Positions 37,009-48,200 are shown, numbered from the stretch's first letter. The stretch: 64,000 bases of DNA from Diphasiastrum complanatum (GCA_029204225.1 CM055111.1:26199540-26263539); one strand, 5' to 3'. Made by a program: numbers and translations. Notes: generated by a model not told the origin, from the letters alone.

Positions 37009-40000
37009 CAAGTTCATCAAAGGCCTTATAGACAAATACCACTTGCTCACAATTTAACCTTTGCTACCATGTACATTGTCATGCTACAAAGCAATTGCTA
37101 AATCTCATTTCTCATTGCCATGCACTAAATGTTGTTATGTAAACTTTCCTACCAAAGGCATATTATTGAGGAGTCCTCTTTTATGACATTATGTCATCCC
37201 AAATGTAGATAGCCAAATAAGACAACCATCCAATGGAAAACCTTTAAATTATCAAAAAAGAACTAAATGTGAGAAAGTGCATGGATAAACTAAGCTAATT
37301 ACCAGAAATGGATTGGCTAGCCCTGACATATAAGGAATGTATAATAATTCTTGACTAAAAATGTTGACTGGAGGAACTAGAACAATAAATTGCTATCACT
37401 ATGAAGGTGTAACAAAATTGAACAGAAGCACACATAACTTTTTCCCCAAAATGACACTACATTGAATGATCATTACTCTCCACCCATCAATACACATCCG
37501 ATAACATGTATACTAGCATGCATCACTGTAATTGATTTGAATGGAGACACAAACGTGCAAGGCTAAAACTCAACCATACACATAATCTGGATACTATATA
37601 AGCAGCATGCAATGATTCTAAGATCAAGCTCCAACAAACTAGAGCCTTAGCTAATAACCTGCACCAATTTGTACTTGAAATCTAGGTTCTATCCAAAGAA
37701 TAATAGGAACTTGCATTTCTTTAATTCATTGCCTCTCATGCCTCATCTTACAATCTTAGATGAAAAGAAGGACGTTCAAAATTTATCAATGTAAAAACCC
37801 TTCTTAGCATTATATGCAAATTACTTCAAAATACAAACTACAAAAATCCAATCGATAATGCCACCAAAAAGTGCACAATTGACAACATAAGAAATAATAT
37901 AATCAATTAACTGCTACCCAACGGCAAAATTAAAGAAATAATCCTGGGTGACCCATGGTATAAACAATTTATAGCTTTGAAAGTGGACCAATAATCAATG
38001 AACCAAGGAGAAAAAACTAAGATCCTGGAACGTTTATTTGTCACAATGAATAAGTATCTAGGACAATGGGCTTGGGCATAATTGCACACAAGTCAAGGGA
38101 TAATGGGCTTGGTGCATGTGTACCCGGTCGGGCTTGGATCAACAAAAAGATGGAGGAAGGGAGACAAGATTCCAAGGATTGCTTGACTTGAAAGAATGCA
38201 ACATAATCTCTATCAATACAATGATGTACCAGAGAATCTTGAAAATTTACAACCACCTCAATTCTAGATGCTTCCAAGAAAACAACTTGGAATCTAAGTT
38301 TCCTTGAAACACGTCAATCTTGTTTGCAATGATCATGGTAATATACGTGAACTCATGGGGGCTTCTGAACTAATACAAATATGGTAGTGCTTGAGAAAAC
38401 TAATACTTTTAACTCCACTTTGACAAACATTTCCGATAAGTAAAATAGATTCAAACTAGTCACAATTATGTCATTTTGAATTGTTACTACATTGATTGAT
38501 GTCCATCACAATCAAAAACTGAAGCTGTTGTAGATCTTGTACAATAAGACTATGGTATGTCATGAAATAAATCACAAATTTAGCATCACTTTGAGCACCA
38601 ACAAACAACAAAGATTATGAAAATAGCATCCTCCAACTAAGAATGCTAAAAAGAACATCGTGTATAGCGAATAGTTGATCCCCTACAAGGAAGAGTAGTT
38701 TGTCTCTTGCAAAGAGCTCAAGATTAATCCAATTGATAAGCCAAAGTGCCAATTGCAAGTACTCTATTTATCCTCTTCAAAAGGACTCTAATGGAATCTT
38801 CCAAGAAACTGTTGAACTGGGGAAAAACTCATGAAACCCTATTTACCTATCAATTATTCCAATTAGGACCAATAAAATATGCGCCCTTTTCAATGAGGGA
38901 AAGGCTATTGGGGAGGGGAGCGAGAAGGAACTGGATACATCATCAAAGAATGTCAAAGTCATTTACAAATCGCAAAAGTGCATATGTTGAATAAGTAGCC
39001 ACAAAAGTGTATCCATGTTGAACTAAAAGCTGCAACAAGAGAAGTGTTGTAGATCAAGTTGTTATGTTGATGAGACTTATGGAGATTGTGACCATTGATC
39101 CTTCTATTTGTAGTCCTTCTGTCTATTTTATCCTCTCTATGTTGCTTTGCCTATAAATGATGGACTAAAACTCCTCTTCCGACGATAAACTAAATGTAAT
39201 TTTCATCTCAAGGTAACTTCATAAATTACACGTACAACCATTAAAGTTCTCGGGAAACCCATTCCCTTGTGTAAAGATTGAGTGAAAACTTTACCTACTC
39301 TTATCCAAAACAATCCAAAAATGTGCTGTAAAAAAATATGCAAGCATCATTCTCCATGATAAATTGATTCATCCAGTCAGTCAAAACTGTCACCCATAGT
39401 AGAAAAAACTGTCTGGCCTTGGAATTTCTGATTATTGACTTCTAGAGTTTACCAGGAAAGTAAAATTTGTGGAGAGAGCTTTTCCACTCAGATGAATTTT
39501 CATCTGAGTCCAAAAAATGACAGGGAAACCTTTACTTATTGAAGAATTCTCACATCCCACTTCAAGTAAATCCAAATTCATTCCCGAATCCCATACATAG
39601 TTGCTCAGCAGATATAGGAGATTCATATCCTGGATATAAATGTTTCTAAGCCTAAATTGGATCGCAAACTCCAATCTTTAAGAAAAATTTAGGGCTTACA
39701 TAAGGTACAGATAATTTGCCACAAATGATAGAGCTAAATTTCATACCCGTGGTTGTTCTAGAATCGGCCCCCAAAATGACACCATCCTTGTATTGCACGG
39801 CGATTATAGTTGTCTAGACGCATTCAAAGACCGGAAAGCATGTCAATAACAAGAGCCACAACCAAAGCCATTCCTTTAACTAGGCATTTATATTCTAAAA
39901 TTTCATGCTTAAAACAGGAATGAGCAAATTTCAATCCGTAGACAAAAATGGAAGGAGGACATTGAGATGTTGTTCCAGAATATAATAGTGAAGGAGCTGG

Positions 40001-40078
40001 AAGCAGAAGAAGGCTGAAAAGGAGGTGACATACCCCCATGCTATGAGGGGAGTTCATCCATCCCATATCTTGTTCCAT
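16782..40078 (-). CDS. PBA1: 20S proteasome beta-1 subunit (caspase-like), 9 exons, 237 aa
   Basis: Catalytic beta-1 subunit of the 20S core; cleaves after acidic residues. Coding exons, 5' to 3': 40034-40078, 39747-39813, 36837-36913, 30250-30305, 29826-29898, 27955-28066, 18213-18286, 17709-17783, 16782-16916; the sum is 714 nt and all junctions keep GT-AG and frame. A 15-residue propeptide ends in Gly, giving mature Thr1 (residue 16). In mature numbering I see Thr1, Asp17 (GADSRT), Lys33 (RASDK), Arg45 (the S1-pocket Arg typical of beta-1), Ser129 (GGSGS) and the Asp166-Gly-Gly-Ser169 motif. The full chain matches plant PBA1 throughout. Introns are 220, 2833, 6531, 351, 1759, 9668, 429 and 792 bp; introns 3 and 6 carry most transposons. 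An in-frame ATG at 40111 would add 11 residues; 40078 fits the short propeptide better. Confidence 0.96.
18523..18592. repeat. short inverted repeat in PBA1 intron 6
   Basis: TTTCATTCAATAAAATTCCG near 18526 pairs imperfectly with CGAATTTTCATTGAATGGAA near 18570, giving arms of about 25 bp and a loop of about 16 bp. It may be the remnant of a small inverted-repeat transposon. Confidence 0.55.
18852..19860. repeat. diverged direct repeat pair in PBA1 intron 6
   Basis: A block of roughly 170-200 bp at 18852-19045 recurs at 19690-19860. Shared words include TATGTAGCATGGATCATGAC, TGCCTAA, TTGCCATAATGGAAGGCTAG (A for G once) and a poly-A stretch followed by CCCTAAAACCATTT. About 840 bp separate them. 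They could be old LTRs or two copies of a dispersed repeat; no coding remnant lies between. Confidence 0.6.
19871..20693. other. PBA1 intron 6 sequence before the copia element
   Basis: Open frames at 20258-20440 (-) and 20471-20746 (+) show no known domain. No repeat family was recognised. The last bases, TTATC at 20689-20693, are the left flank of the copia element. Confidence 0.45.
20694..21478 (+). repeat. copia 5' LTR
   Basis: Matches the 3' copy from AGACAAATCTCG onward. The canonical TG of a copia LTR would be at 20744, but identity extends 50 bp further left, into sequence that in the 3' copy is the end of pol. U3 holds three copies of a unit containing GAAAGATTCGCGAA and further TCGCGAA palindromic words; ATATAAATA near 21143 is a TATA box. 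The end reads CCTATA where the 3' copy reads CCTACA. Confidence 0.8.
21583..22380 (+). pseudogene. copia gag, amber-interrupted
   Basis: The frame starts at ATG 21583 ([12 protein letters not shown]) and runs through the UBN2/gag core ([28 protein letters not shown]) to a CCHC zinc knuckle, [14 protein letters not shown]. An in-frame TAG at 21703-21705 replaces a codon after GLWQ, and a TAA at 22378-22380 ends the frame just after the knuckle. Downstream of that TAA the same frame encodes a second, damaged knuckle ([15 protein letters not shown]). Gag packages the element RNA in live relatives. Confidence 0.85.
22381..23106 (+). pseudogene. copia protease and GAG-pre-integrase remnant
   Basis: In frame with gag behind its TAA. 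It contains the aspartic protease signature ([12 protein letters not shown]), the typical [13 protein letters not shown] loop, and then the GAG-pre-integrase segment ending LWHKRLCHM. There the family sequence breaks off: the integrase catalytic core is absent and the frame ends at 23104-23106. Confidence 0.85.
23142..24794 (+). pseudogene. copia reverse transcriptase and RNase H
   Basis: A 550-codon open frame holding RVT_2 and RNase H. RT motifs seen: [39 protein letters not shown] and the catalytic YVDD. The first catalytic aspartate, usually in a DVKTAFL context, is replaced: the frame reads VNEKTAFL. RNase H shows QSSCEAEY, and the C-terminus has [15 protein letters not shown] and ends DKSRFY. 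The reading frame is shifted against the gag-protease frame, so this is not expressed as part of a polyprotein. The long open state suggests a moderately recent insertion. Confidence 0.9.
24773..25545 (+). repeat. copia 3' LTR
   Basis: Matches the 5' copy with scattered substitutions and indels. It starts inside the last codons of pol (Leu-Asp-Lys-Ser-Arg-Phe-Tyr-stop). Its U3 array has four GAAAGATTCGCGAA-type units against three in the 5' copy. The end is CCTACA, then TGATC flank. Confidence 0.8.
25570..26760 (+). pseudogene. Ty3/gypsy RT-RNase H relic
   Basis: Reads as a gypsy polymerase broken by stops and frameshifts. I see [15 protein letters not shown], a decayed VDY box (YVD followed by a stop), [44 protein letters not shown] and LPFGLRNAP. 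Then, near 26367-26530, come RNase H words ([32 protein letters not shown]). A 68-bp stretch is duplicated at about 26576-26708. The palm catalytic YxDD box is lost. Confidence 0.85.
26761..27954. other. PBA1 intron 6, 5' part, nothing recognised
   Basis: No domain was recognised in the short frames here. A phrase with GGGGCCAAGGGC near 26876 resembles gypsy LTR ends but has no partner in the window. The interval ends at the exon 6 donor (GTATGT on the - strand). Confidence 0.45.
28067..29825. other. PBA1 intron 5, no element identified
   Basis: A 1759-bp intron. It includes an alternating purine-pyrimidine-rich patch around 28330-28385 and two A/T homopolymer runs (about 29025-29080 and 29469-29483). 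No coding or transposon remnant was recognised. Confidence 0.5.
30332..30388. repeat. (TC)28 microsatellite next to PBA1 exon 4
   Basis: Uninterrupted TC dinucleotides; on the PBA1 strand they read (GA)n. The array ends 26 nt before the exon 4 acceptor (exon 4 starts at 30305), so it occupies the region where branch point and pyrimidine tract are expected. Confidence 0.95.
30425..30905 (+). mobile_element. LINE 3' end, copy A
   Basis: A 5'-truncated non-LTR element. The coding end shares ATTACCTCTTTCTTCTCTAGG with copy B (ATCACCTCCTTTTACTCTAGG). The 3' untranslated part shares TATGCCTTTTGGCATGGAA, then AATAAAGCTTTCTTTCTTTC as a terminal tail. It lies in PBA1 intron 3, antisense to the gene. 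Identification rests on the match to copy B and on the tail. Confidence 0.65.
31000..31862 (+). mobile_element. LINE 3' end, copy B, with ORF2 C-terminus
   Basis: The frame around 31060-31300 reads like the C-terminal region of a non-[21 protein letters not shown], then [18 protein letters not shown], a known pattern (Cys/His segment with EHFLF-CP-Y). A stop at 31139-31141 breaks it. The 3' part ends with TATGCCTTTTGGCATTAAA, AATAAAGC and a (TTTC)n tail near 31840-31862. It shares its end with copy A about 1 kb away. Confidence 0.7.
31960..32450 (+). pseudogene. Ty3/gypsy RT fragment
   Basis: Shows [13 protein letters not shown] and PYLGWL (gypsy RT fingers), and in a shifted frame [21 protein letters not shown] (split here by frame). 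At least two frameshifts and stops are present. It probably belongs to an older insertion than the - strand gypsy element next to it. Confidence 0.7.
32451..33369. other. PBA1 intron 3 spacer, nothing recognised
   Basis: No open frame with a recognisable domain. The stretch separates the + strand RT fragment from the - strand gypsy element. Confidence 0.4.
33375..33844 (-). repeat. gypsy 3' LTR (470 bp)
   Basis: Complete, with TG and CA ends and the target duplication GGTCA outside. Its + strand text matches 36126-36577. CTATATAG inside is the likely TATA box of the element strand. Confidence 0.9.
33900..36122 (-). pseudogene. gypsy pol: RT thumb, RNase H, integrase, chromodomain-like tail
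   Basis: From 36122 downward: [21 protein letters not shown] and KYLGHIVF (RT thumb), then frame breaks, then a 356-codon frame (34775-35845) with RNase H ([36 protein letters not shown]) and the HHCC zinc module ([24 protein letters not shown]). Integrase core pieces follow in other frames (34489-34830: [31 protein letters not shown]; 34311-34559: [11 protein letters not shown]). At about 33900-34080 a tail with LISEHLIRW resembles the chromodomain of chromoviruses. Multiple stops show that it is dead. Confidence 0.88.
36126..36577 (-). repeat. gypsy 5' LTR, truncated at its inner end
   Basis: Matches the 3' LTR over its length but lacks the first bases seen on the + strand of the other copy (TGTTACAACTCC). 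RT-coding sequence starts directly at the break. The outer end and target duplication are intact. Confidence 0.88.
36939..37004. repeat. (TC)33 microsatellite next to PBA1 exon 3
   Basis: Uninterrupted. On the gene strand it reads (GA)33 and ends 25 nt before exon 3 (start 36913). The acceptor itself keeps a short pyrimidine run, TGTTTCTTTTGCAG. Confidence 0.95.
37005..39746. other. PBA1 intron 2, nothing recognised
   Basis: AT-rich intron sequence. Short frames on both strands have no known domain and no repeat structure was noted. Confidence 0.5.
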
Positions 40079-40153
40079 TGCAAAAACGACGCAGAAAAAG
40101 GCTTCAACCAAAGGGTAGCGCAGAACAGCTCCGAAAGATGGCGAAGTAGCACA

Positions 40154-40209
<56 letters not shown>

Positions 40210-40350
40210 TCTCTTCCCTGACCTACTTGGTTTGCATTTGGGGTGGGGGTGGGGGTGGGGGATTTTGCTACTTCTTATCAATTGTGCCCACTAAGTGTCC
40301 CAAATGGGTATGTTGGTATAGGGGCAGGTCCCGGGCGGGGGGGCGTCCCC
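40079..40350 (-). promoter_or_regulatory. PBA1 leader/promoter with (GA)n and a G4 tract
   Basis: Upstream of the PBA1 start, the gene strand carries a (GA)23 array (40156-40202), 78-124 nt before the ATG; such GA arrays are known binding sites for plant BPC proteins and are common in 5' leaders. Further up, 40240-40261 has four runs of four to five G on the + strand, able to form a G-quadruplex. No clear TATA box was found; the transcription start is unknown. Confidence 0.55.
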
Positions 40351-43300
40351 TCTCGTGATAACTTAATGATTTTTTCTTTTCTTTTTTTTTAAAAAATAGC
40401 CCACGATTTGCTTAAAAATAATAAATTTAATAATTTAGTTTAATGATAAGTACATGATCAAAGCTTTCCAATAATAGTATACATACCTTATCGAGGGTAA
40501 TGTGATTCTATAAATGTCTTAAAATAGTAATTATGTATTTTACATTTATTACTCCAATTCTTGGAATAATAAATTCATGTGTTGATATTGTGGCTTTTAA
40601 GGTTTCACCAAAATACACTTTAAAAAAATCAATAGGTTGTTACGGCAAGGAAACAGTATGTGTCCCAAGGAACTTTTTGGCAAGGCAAGGTAAGTGTTGG
40701 GGTCGGTGTCCCACAAAATTTTCAGCAAGGCAAGGTATGTGCATTCAGGTCGGTGTGAGCTTCACCTCTTAGAGGGACTCAACCAAACAATTACCAAGTG
40801 TTCTTATGATCCATTGTAGCAGGTTGGAAAAAAAAAAACATCCAATTACGTTGCCTTCTTGGCTCATTGTAATCCCATAGATTTTTCTTTGCACATTACA
40901 AAGGTTTGTTTAAACCGTGGAAATAGATGGCTTTAGTGTGCAAATGTGAGTGTGATAGCATGCATAGGTTGTGCGACTATCTTGTATTGACTTTAACTCA
41001 ATTGCATGCACAAGTCAACAAATGGATCCTTAATCATTCAATCTGTCACCTGCAATTGGTGCATGCGTTAATCTAGCCAACAATAAATATCATGCCTTAG
41101 AGCCACTTTGGTTGGTCTCTTGATGGAGTTTGAAAAAACATCAACATTAAAGGAAGAATTAGAATTTAGTATTTAGGCTTTTTAGCTTTGTTCCAAAGCA
41201 ATATGCTATTGTGACAATCTACTGAGAGCTAATGTGTTTGAGCTTCATGAATTAATGCCTTCTTCTGAAAATTGCATTAGCCTCTTCTTTCATTTCCCAA
41301 CGATTGAAGTCTTATTTATCTGTGTGCATACATATAAAGCTTGTCATGGTCATTTGAAATAGATGGTAGGTGCGTTAAAGATTTGGTGTTGAAAACTGCT
41401 ATTTTTACCTCATGCATGAAAGTGAATGGCATTTTTATTTGCATGACCATCTCAACATTTATAATTGCAGTTCTTGCCATGCAGCTACAATGTCGATTGT
41501 GGGTGCTATCAATTGGTGGCAATGGTAGTCATAACTGTTGGAAAGAGAGAAGTGAAGTGAGTCGGTTCGACAAGTTGAAGATTGTGAGCGACCTATCGAG
41601 CGCAACAGAATAAGCCTTCTTTCCTAATGTATGACTACGCCTATCAATATTGAACAAAGCTATAATGACAGAAGTCACGTTCAATCTTTTAGTAACCAAC
41701 TTTGAAATCGTTAGCACTAAAGTGATTTCGTAGCCAAACAATGATATATTGAATAAATCAGAGAAAATAATAAGATATTTATCAACTACAAATGATCACA
41801 GAGAAGCATACATTCTGACATTATACTGAACGCAATAAAAAGATAGATTGATTCAGTAAGTAGCATGTACAAATCAGATGATGAGAGCACAAAACATAAC
41901 GGATGAAACCGCATACTCTAAGCTATCTCTGAGTAATTGAAAACTCTGTATGATGCACTTCCGCTCATAAGCAGTAAACGCAAATAGCAATACTGAGCTA
42001 ACATAGAAACTAAGCTTGAGCTACTGCTACTGCTATTCTATAAGTCTTTGATGGTCAGCTATTTATACTAAAGTAGTTAACGTGTATCCAATAGGACAAC
42101 TAATTAGGTCGTAGATCGCAATAGCCAGTCGACCATAATGCGTTGGCATCCATCCAATTAGGATTCTCAAAAATTTACTTGCAAAGCAGTTAGGGCAAGT
42201 CTTTAGCTTCATATCAAGTGGAACAATAAATGTCGTTCCTCGACATGGTTGACTCCTTCGACTTTCGTCGGCGACATCGATACGTCAGATGATGTCCGAT
42301 ATGTCGGAGCCACCAGTTGAGCGATTCCAGAGTATTACTACAGACTGTGTAGAAACACGAATAACATTGCAAAACTAGACAATAAAAGGACAAAGATTAA
42401 AGATCAATTTTTCGGCTGAATCACTCCGATAGTAGAATAATCCAACAATAACTACCATCGAATCAATCTCTCTTTCGGTGTAAATATGCAGGTTTGTCTC
42501 TGAGCTCAAATTTTTGTGTATTTCTACAAACTGTGAGAAAACCCAACTGTTTTTGGAGTCTTGCAAGGTGATATATATTGTGTGTCTATTGAAAAGTGGA
42601 ATGGACTCAAAGGGATAGCAAGAATCATATTCGACACTCATTCTCACCTATTTTATTTCATTCTCGATAGAAATCATAGTATATGTCTCTTGTTTTACGA
42701 TGGTGGCATTGTTTCACTATTAATAGTGAAAAGAGATCTGGTGTGATTTTGTATAATCTCAATAAAATGTTTGACATGAAATATTTAACAAGGTTAAGAC
42801 CTATAAATATTGTTTTGAACAAAGATTATGAGATCCTTATGGAAGATCATGAAATTGGTCTTAGTTTGCTTCATTAATACCAAGTGAAAATTGGCATTTT
42901 GGAGCTGGAAAAAGACATAAAGATGGAATCCAAATTTCACGGCTCTTACCCTTCGACGCCTGATCATAGTACTATTTGAACAGTGTAAAATTAAGAGTCC
43001 CTACCTCAGCTCCAAATATCCTATTTATACTCCTGCTGAGATACCGCAATTTGGTATCGCACAAACTCTGCTACAATCGCAACTGATCGGTTCAACTTCT
43101 CGTAAGAACCGCATGAAGACTGCATCTTTTGTGACGATATATTTGATATGCTCCATGTTGGCTCCTGCAAGGCTCTACTTCCAACCAGGATGGTGCATTG
43201 AGAATATATATTTTTGTAGGTTATTGGAGCCTTGAGTAAGGAAAAAAGAACAATAAAAAAGTGTCTTCATGTCTTACCTTAACCAAATGCAAGGCCAAAA

Positions 43301-45250
43301 CAAAAATCCAAGGAAATTTAATAAGTCATCCAAAATGGCATGATGTCAGAAAAGTTTGACAAAAGAGACTATTGCGGTAATACATCCTACCTATTTCTTA
43401 TAAATTTGGATTTACAAAAAGCAATATGATACTTCATTAACGTCTTCTTTGGCCATTGATTTTAGCCTTACTAAATATAAACAACAGACTGAAGCTATCA
43501 AATGGTTTTGATTCAAACATCTTTGGATCTACAACAATACGACGAACAACGGGACATGACATCCTCAACATGAATACTTAAATTACAAAACTGGAGCATT
43601 CAAGCTTATCAAACAAGATTCTTCATTTTAAGTAGAGAGAGTGTTATGTGCTTTTAGTGCATAAGCGCCAAGTAATATATCATAATATCCAATTAGATTT
43701 TGTTGGGCCCAAAAGGAATTATTAACCTTAAGAATAAGGTGGTTCCCTCTTTAGACCTGTCAAAGTACGTAAATAAGGATATTAGGCCAAGAAGGGCCCA
43801 AGTACATTTAATAAGGCTTAACAAGGACTAGCTATCCTTCAAAAATAATTATGTTTTTTGTCTATAAGTAGACAAGGGACATCATTTTGAAAAATCTGTT
43901 GACTCAATTCCAATTAAGAGAACTTGGAGCTCCATCTCCTCTTCCACATGAATCCATGCCCTGCTCAATGCTTTGTAATCATTTGCTCATTTCTAATGTG
44001 AATTCATGGAAATCCTTGTGTTTTGCTTCTCGTGGTTATGCTAACATGAATGCCTTATATTTCTTTTGTTTCTAGCTTTAACTTCATCCTTATTGCTAAT
44101 TGCTTGGATTTTGCAGATGACAAATTGATTTATTGAGCTTCAAGTTTTTGAGCAGGAACAACGTGCTAATTCGTATACTTTTTGGAATAAACCATTTTGT
44201 CAAGTTCTATGATCAGCTAGAAGCAAGTATGTTGTATGAGGAACATAGAGTCAACCAATTGGTAGAACTACGACAGCCAAATGCATCTTCTAAATAATAC
44301 ACATCAATTGCCTCTGCTGCTAATCTTTAGTGAATTAAGCTTGTAGCAGCAAAGAATGTGCAAAATGGTGGATTGCTGATCTTCAATTACATGTATGATG
44401 AAACCATTTAATCCGCATGTAGCTAAAATAACTTAAAAACTTAGCTTCACCATCAACCAATTACAACCAAATCGGCAAACCTGTATGATAAGATCATTTG
44501 ACTGTCCTACAGCTTGCAAGCTTGGCCATGTTAAAGTGAATCGCCCGGGAGATGAAAAATCACCCAAAAACATGAAAAACAATGTCACGTATGATAAGTG
44601 GTTTTAGCTTTCAAGTGGCAATGTAAGTATACTAAGCACAAACTAGCATGCAGTTAACAATTGACAAGACAAAGTAGAAGAATGCTACTTTTGAGCTTCA
44701 CAAACATCCAGTCAACCAATTACCGCCTAACATTCCAGAAAGGATATCTACTTCGAACATGGAAAGGGATGAAGTAGAGAACTCACACCCAGTGCTAGAC
44801 CTCACATACAAATCAGATAAGGACTTGTTTTCAAAGCTCATTGAACCAAAGTGAATGTGTTAATTACAAGAATGGCTATCGGTTTTACTGACATTTTGTC
44901 CACTTATGTGAAATTGACCTGAGTAGTAAAGCCAAGTTTCACAATGTTAAGGAAGTGACCTTCAGCAGCAATGATTTCTCCAAATGCATCTCAAATTTTC
45001 CACACTGCATAATTTCGCAGGATGCCAACAAAGACTCAGATAGTGCATGGTACTGTGTGTTTCTGAACTTTCTGCTGCAAGAGCCTGTTGAGATCAACAT
45101 CACACAGCTTATTGAAAACAGCTGCTGCAAGGAGTGAGTGAGTGAACCTTTCAGAGGATATGTTAATGATAGGGATGGGTTGTTCACATGAGAATGAAAA
45201 AAATCTATGTTTTCATTTGTTGTAATAACCATGAAGCAAGCTTTCATGAC
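40351..45250. other. intergenic spacer, no gene recognised
   Basis: No frame with a recognisable domain in 4.9 kb. At about 43690-43900 a stretch beginning TGTTGGGCCC with CTATAAGTAGAC resembles a solo LTR with a TATA box, but no partner or target duplication was found. The last few hundred bases are the probable 3' UTR of the PPR gene on the - strand. Confidence 0.5.
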
Positions 45251-48200
45251 TTAACTTGTTGCTACCAGAAGTTTGTGTGCTTCATTGACATTGTTGATCT
45301 TTCTGTTGTCCAAAAATTGACTCAGAAAGCCAGCAAAGTTGGAGGAACAATTTTCTGTGATTTTTTCAAAAGATTCTGTAACCTCAACAATTTCTCCTGC
45401 TTTACACAAGGCACTATAAAGTACATTACAAGTAACAAAAGTGGGAGGGCAACCAGCATTCACCATGGCCTCAAAAACTTGGCATGCTTCATCAACCTTG
45501 CCAGATTTGCACAGCCCATGAATGAGACTGCTATAAGCAACAGTATCAGGAGAACAACCCTTCCTTTCCATATCCAAGAACAACCGTAGAGCCTCATCTG
45601 ATTTGTTTGACTTGCATAGACCATCCACAAGGCTGCTGTAGGTTACAACATCAGGACAGTAACCAGACCTTATCATATCCTCAAAGCACCGTTGGGCTTC
45701 TTCAAGTCTTTTGGTCTTACAAAGCCCATTTATAAGGATGTTAAACGTAACTACATTTGCTTCACAGCCAACATCTTTCAGCATCTGAAATAGTCTAAAT
45801 GCTTCATTCACTTTCTCCACTTTGAGGAGGCCATAAAGAAGACTGTTGTACGTGAAAATATTTGGGTGACAACCAACCTTTTTCATGGATTCAAAAATTT
45901 CAAGTGCAACTGTGACATCTCCTGCCTTACAGAGGCAATCAATGAGTATGCTGTACGTAACAACATCCGGTCTGCAGTTGCTTTTCATCATTTCTTCTAG
46001 AACCTTCTTACCTTCATCCAGTCTACTATTCTTGCAGAGACCAGCAATTATAGCATTGTAAGTCCCTAAATTTGGTTCACATCCAGCTTCCGCCATAACC
46101 ATAAAAGTAGCATAGGCCTCGTCTATTTTCCCTGTTCTAGAAAGACCATCAATGAGGCAGTTGTAGGTTACTGTGTCGGGCATGCAAGTACTTTTCATTT
46201 CTTCAAAAAGATTCTGTGCATCAACAGATTTTCCAGCCTTGCATAAGCCATGTATAAGACTACAATATGTGACTACATTAGGATTACAACCTGTTTCTAG
46301 CATTTTCTTTAGAAGACCAAGTGCTTTTCCGAGCTCACCCCCCTTGCATAAACCATCAATAAGTGTAGTATATGTGATAATGTTTGGTTTACAGCCAGAT
46401 ATTATCATGATGTCCAGGAGTTTACAAGCCACATCTACTTTTTGAGCTTTGCACAAGCCATACATAAGGCTACTATATGTCACCACATCAGGAAGACACC
46501 AATTCTTCATTTCTTCAAACCATTTGATAGAGATTTCCGGTTTGTCTGCTTTGAAATAGCCTTCAATGAGGCTATTAAATGTAATGGCAGTAGGCCTGTG
46601 ACCTTTTCTAATCAACCCTTCCATGATAAGGTTTGCTTCATCCAACCGACCACTCTTGCAAAGGCCATAAATAAGCGAATTGAAAGTAACTATGTTCAAT
46701 TCACAACCAGTCTTGGTCATGATCTCTACAAGTCGGTAGGCTTCATCCAGTCTCTTCTGTCTGCAAAGTCCATGAATCAAAGCACTGTAGCTTACTACAT
46801 TAGGTTTGCAACCTGCATTGCTCATAGCTCCCAGAACCTTGTAAGCATCTTCTAATCTGTCAGCTTTTCTAAAACCGTCCAAAATTATGGTGTAAGTAAC
46901 CACATTAGGAGCACAGCCACTAACTTTCATCTCTTCTAATAATTGCAAAGACTTATCTAACTTACCTGCTTTACAGAGACCATCTAAAAGTGTACTATAT
47001 GCAATAACATCCGGCTGACAGCCCAACTTTACCATTTCCTGAAAGAACTCATTGGCCTCATCGACTTGACCATCCTTACACAAGCCATCAATGAAAGCAG
47101 TGTAAGACTGAATGGTCATATGACAACCAACGTCTTTCATGAAACTAAAAACTTTTCGAGCCTCACTCAGCCTCCCTCCTTTACAAAGACCATCAATCAG
47201 ACTTCCACAGATCTGTCCATCAGGAACACAGCCACTTTCTATCTCGCCTTTAAACACCTCCAGAGCTTTGTCTAATTCACCTGCCTTGCAGAGGCCATCC
47301 ATAACAATACCATAAGTCACAACATTGGGAATAAGACCACTTCCAATCATTTGAGTAAACAGTTGGAATGCCTCTGCAGGTTTTTTTGCCTTGAACATGC
47401 CACGAATCAGTGAACTGTATGTAAAAACGTTGGGATGACAACCTAAGTCAAGCATTCTGTGGAAATGTTTCATGGCATCCTCACTTCTCCCAGCCTTGAA
47501 AAAACCATCAATAATAGTTGAGTACAGAATCACATTTGCAGTGTAACCCCTCTCAGACATTTGCTTCAGCAGCTCAGACGCTGTATCCAATTTACCAGCT
47601 TTGCAATGACCACGAATAAGTATATTGAACGTGTATTCATCTGGTGACATACCAGAACTCGCCATCTCATCAAACATCTCTTTTGCAGCATCATAACGTT
47701 GTGCTTTTGCAAGTGTATCCAAGATGCAGTTGTATGCATGCACAGAAACCTTGCAGCTCGAGTGTTTGAGTTCATAAAACACTTCCACCGATTTGTCAAC
47801 CAAACCTCCCCTCCCATAACACTTTATTAGGCTAGTATAAATGTCAACAGTCTTCTTGCAACCTTTATTATGCATATCCTCCAGCAACACATCAATTTCC
47901 TCGAAAGACTTCATGTCCCCAAAAAGTTGTATCATTGTGTTGCATGTACTGGCATCATGTTGATAAGCACTTTGCTTTACCAACCACTTGAAAAAATCTA
48001 GTGCCCTCCTCTTATCTTTCTGATGTTTAAGAATATCGTTGACTATTGTTGGAGATAGACTGCGAACAAAGTCCTTGCATCCTCTAATGTTCTTGCCTTC
48101 AACACTACGTCGAACGGCAGGATAAGAGCCATCCGCATGCTCAGCCCGGAACTTAACAGTAGCTTGCTGCTTTTTCGGGGAATGAACCTGATCTGAAACC

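Noticed and set aside
36779-37042. Glu-Arg repeat frame on the - strand
   Set aside because: Microsatellite translation overlapping PBA1 exon 3; only the exon part is coding.
40078-40111. Earlier in-frame ATG at 40111 for PBA1
   Set aside because: It would give a 26-residue propeptide; plant beta-1 propeptides are short, and the extension is hydrophobic and unlike them. Not excluded.
42360-42890. Possible gene around 42375-42877
   Set aside because: Short frames on both strands with no recognisable domain or splice-linked continuation.
46173-47275. Frames antisense to the PPR gene
   Set aside because: They are shadows of the repetitive PPR coding sequence on the opposite strand.
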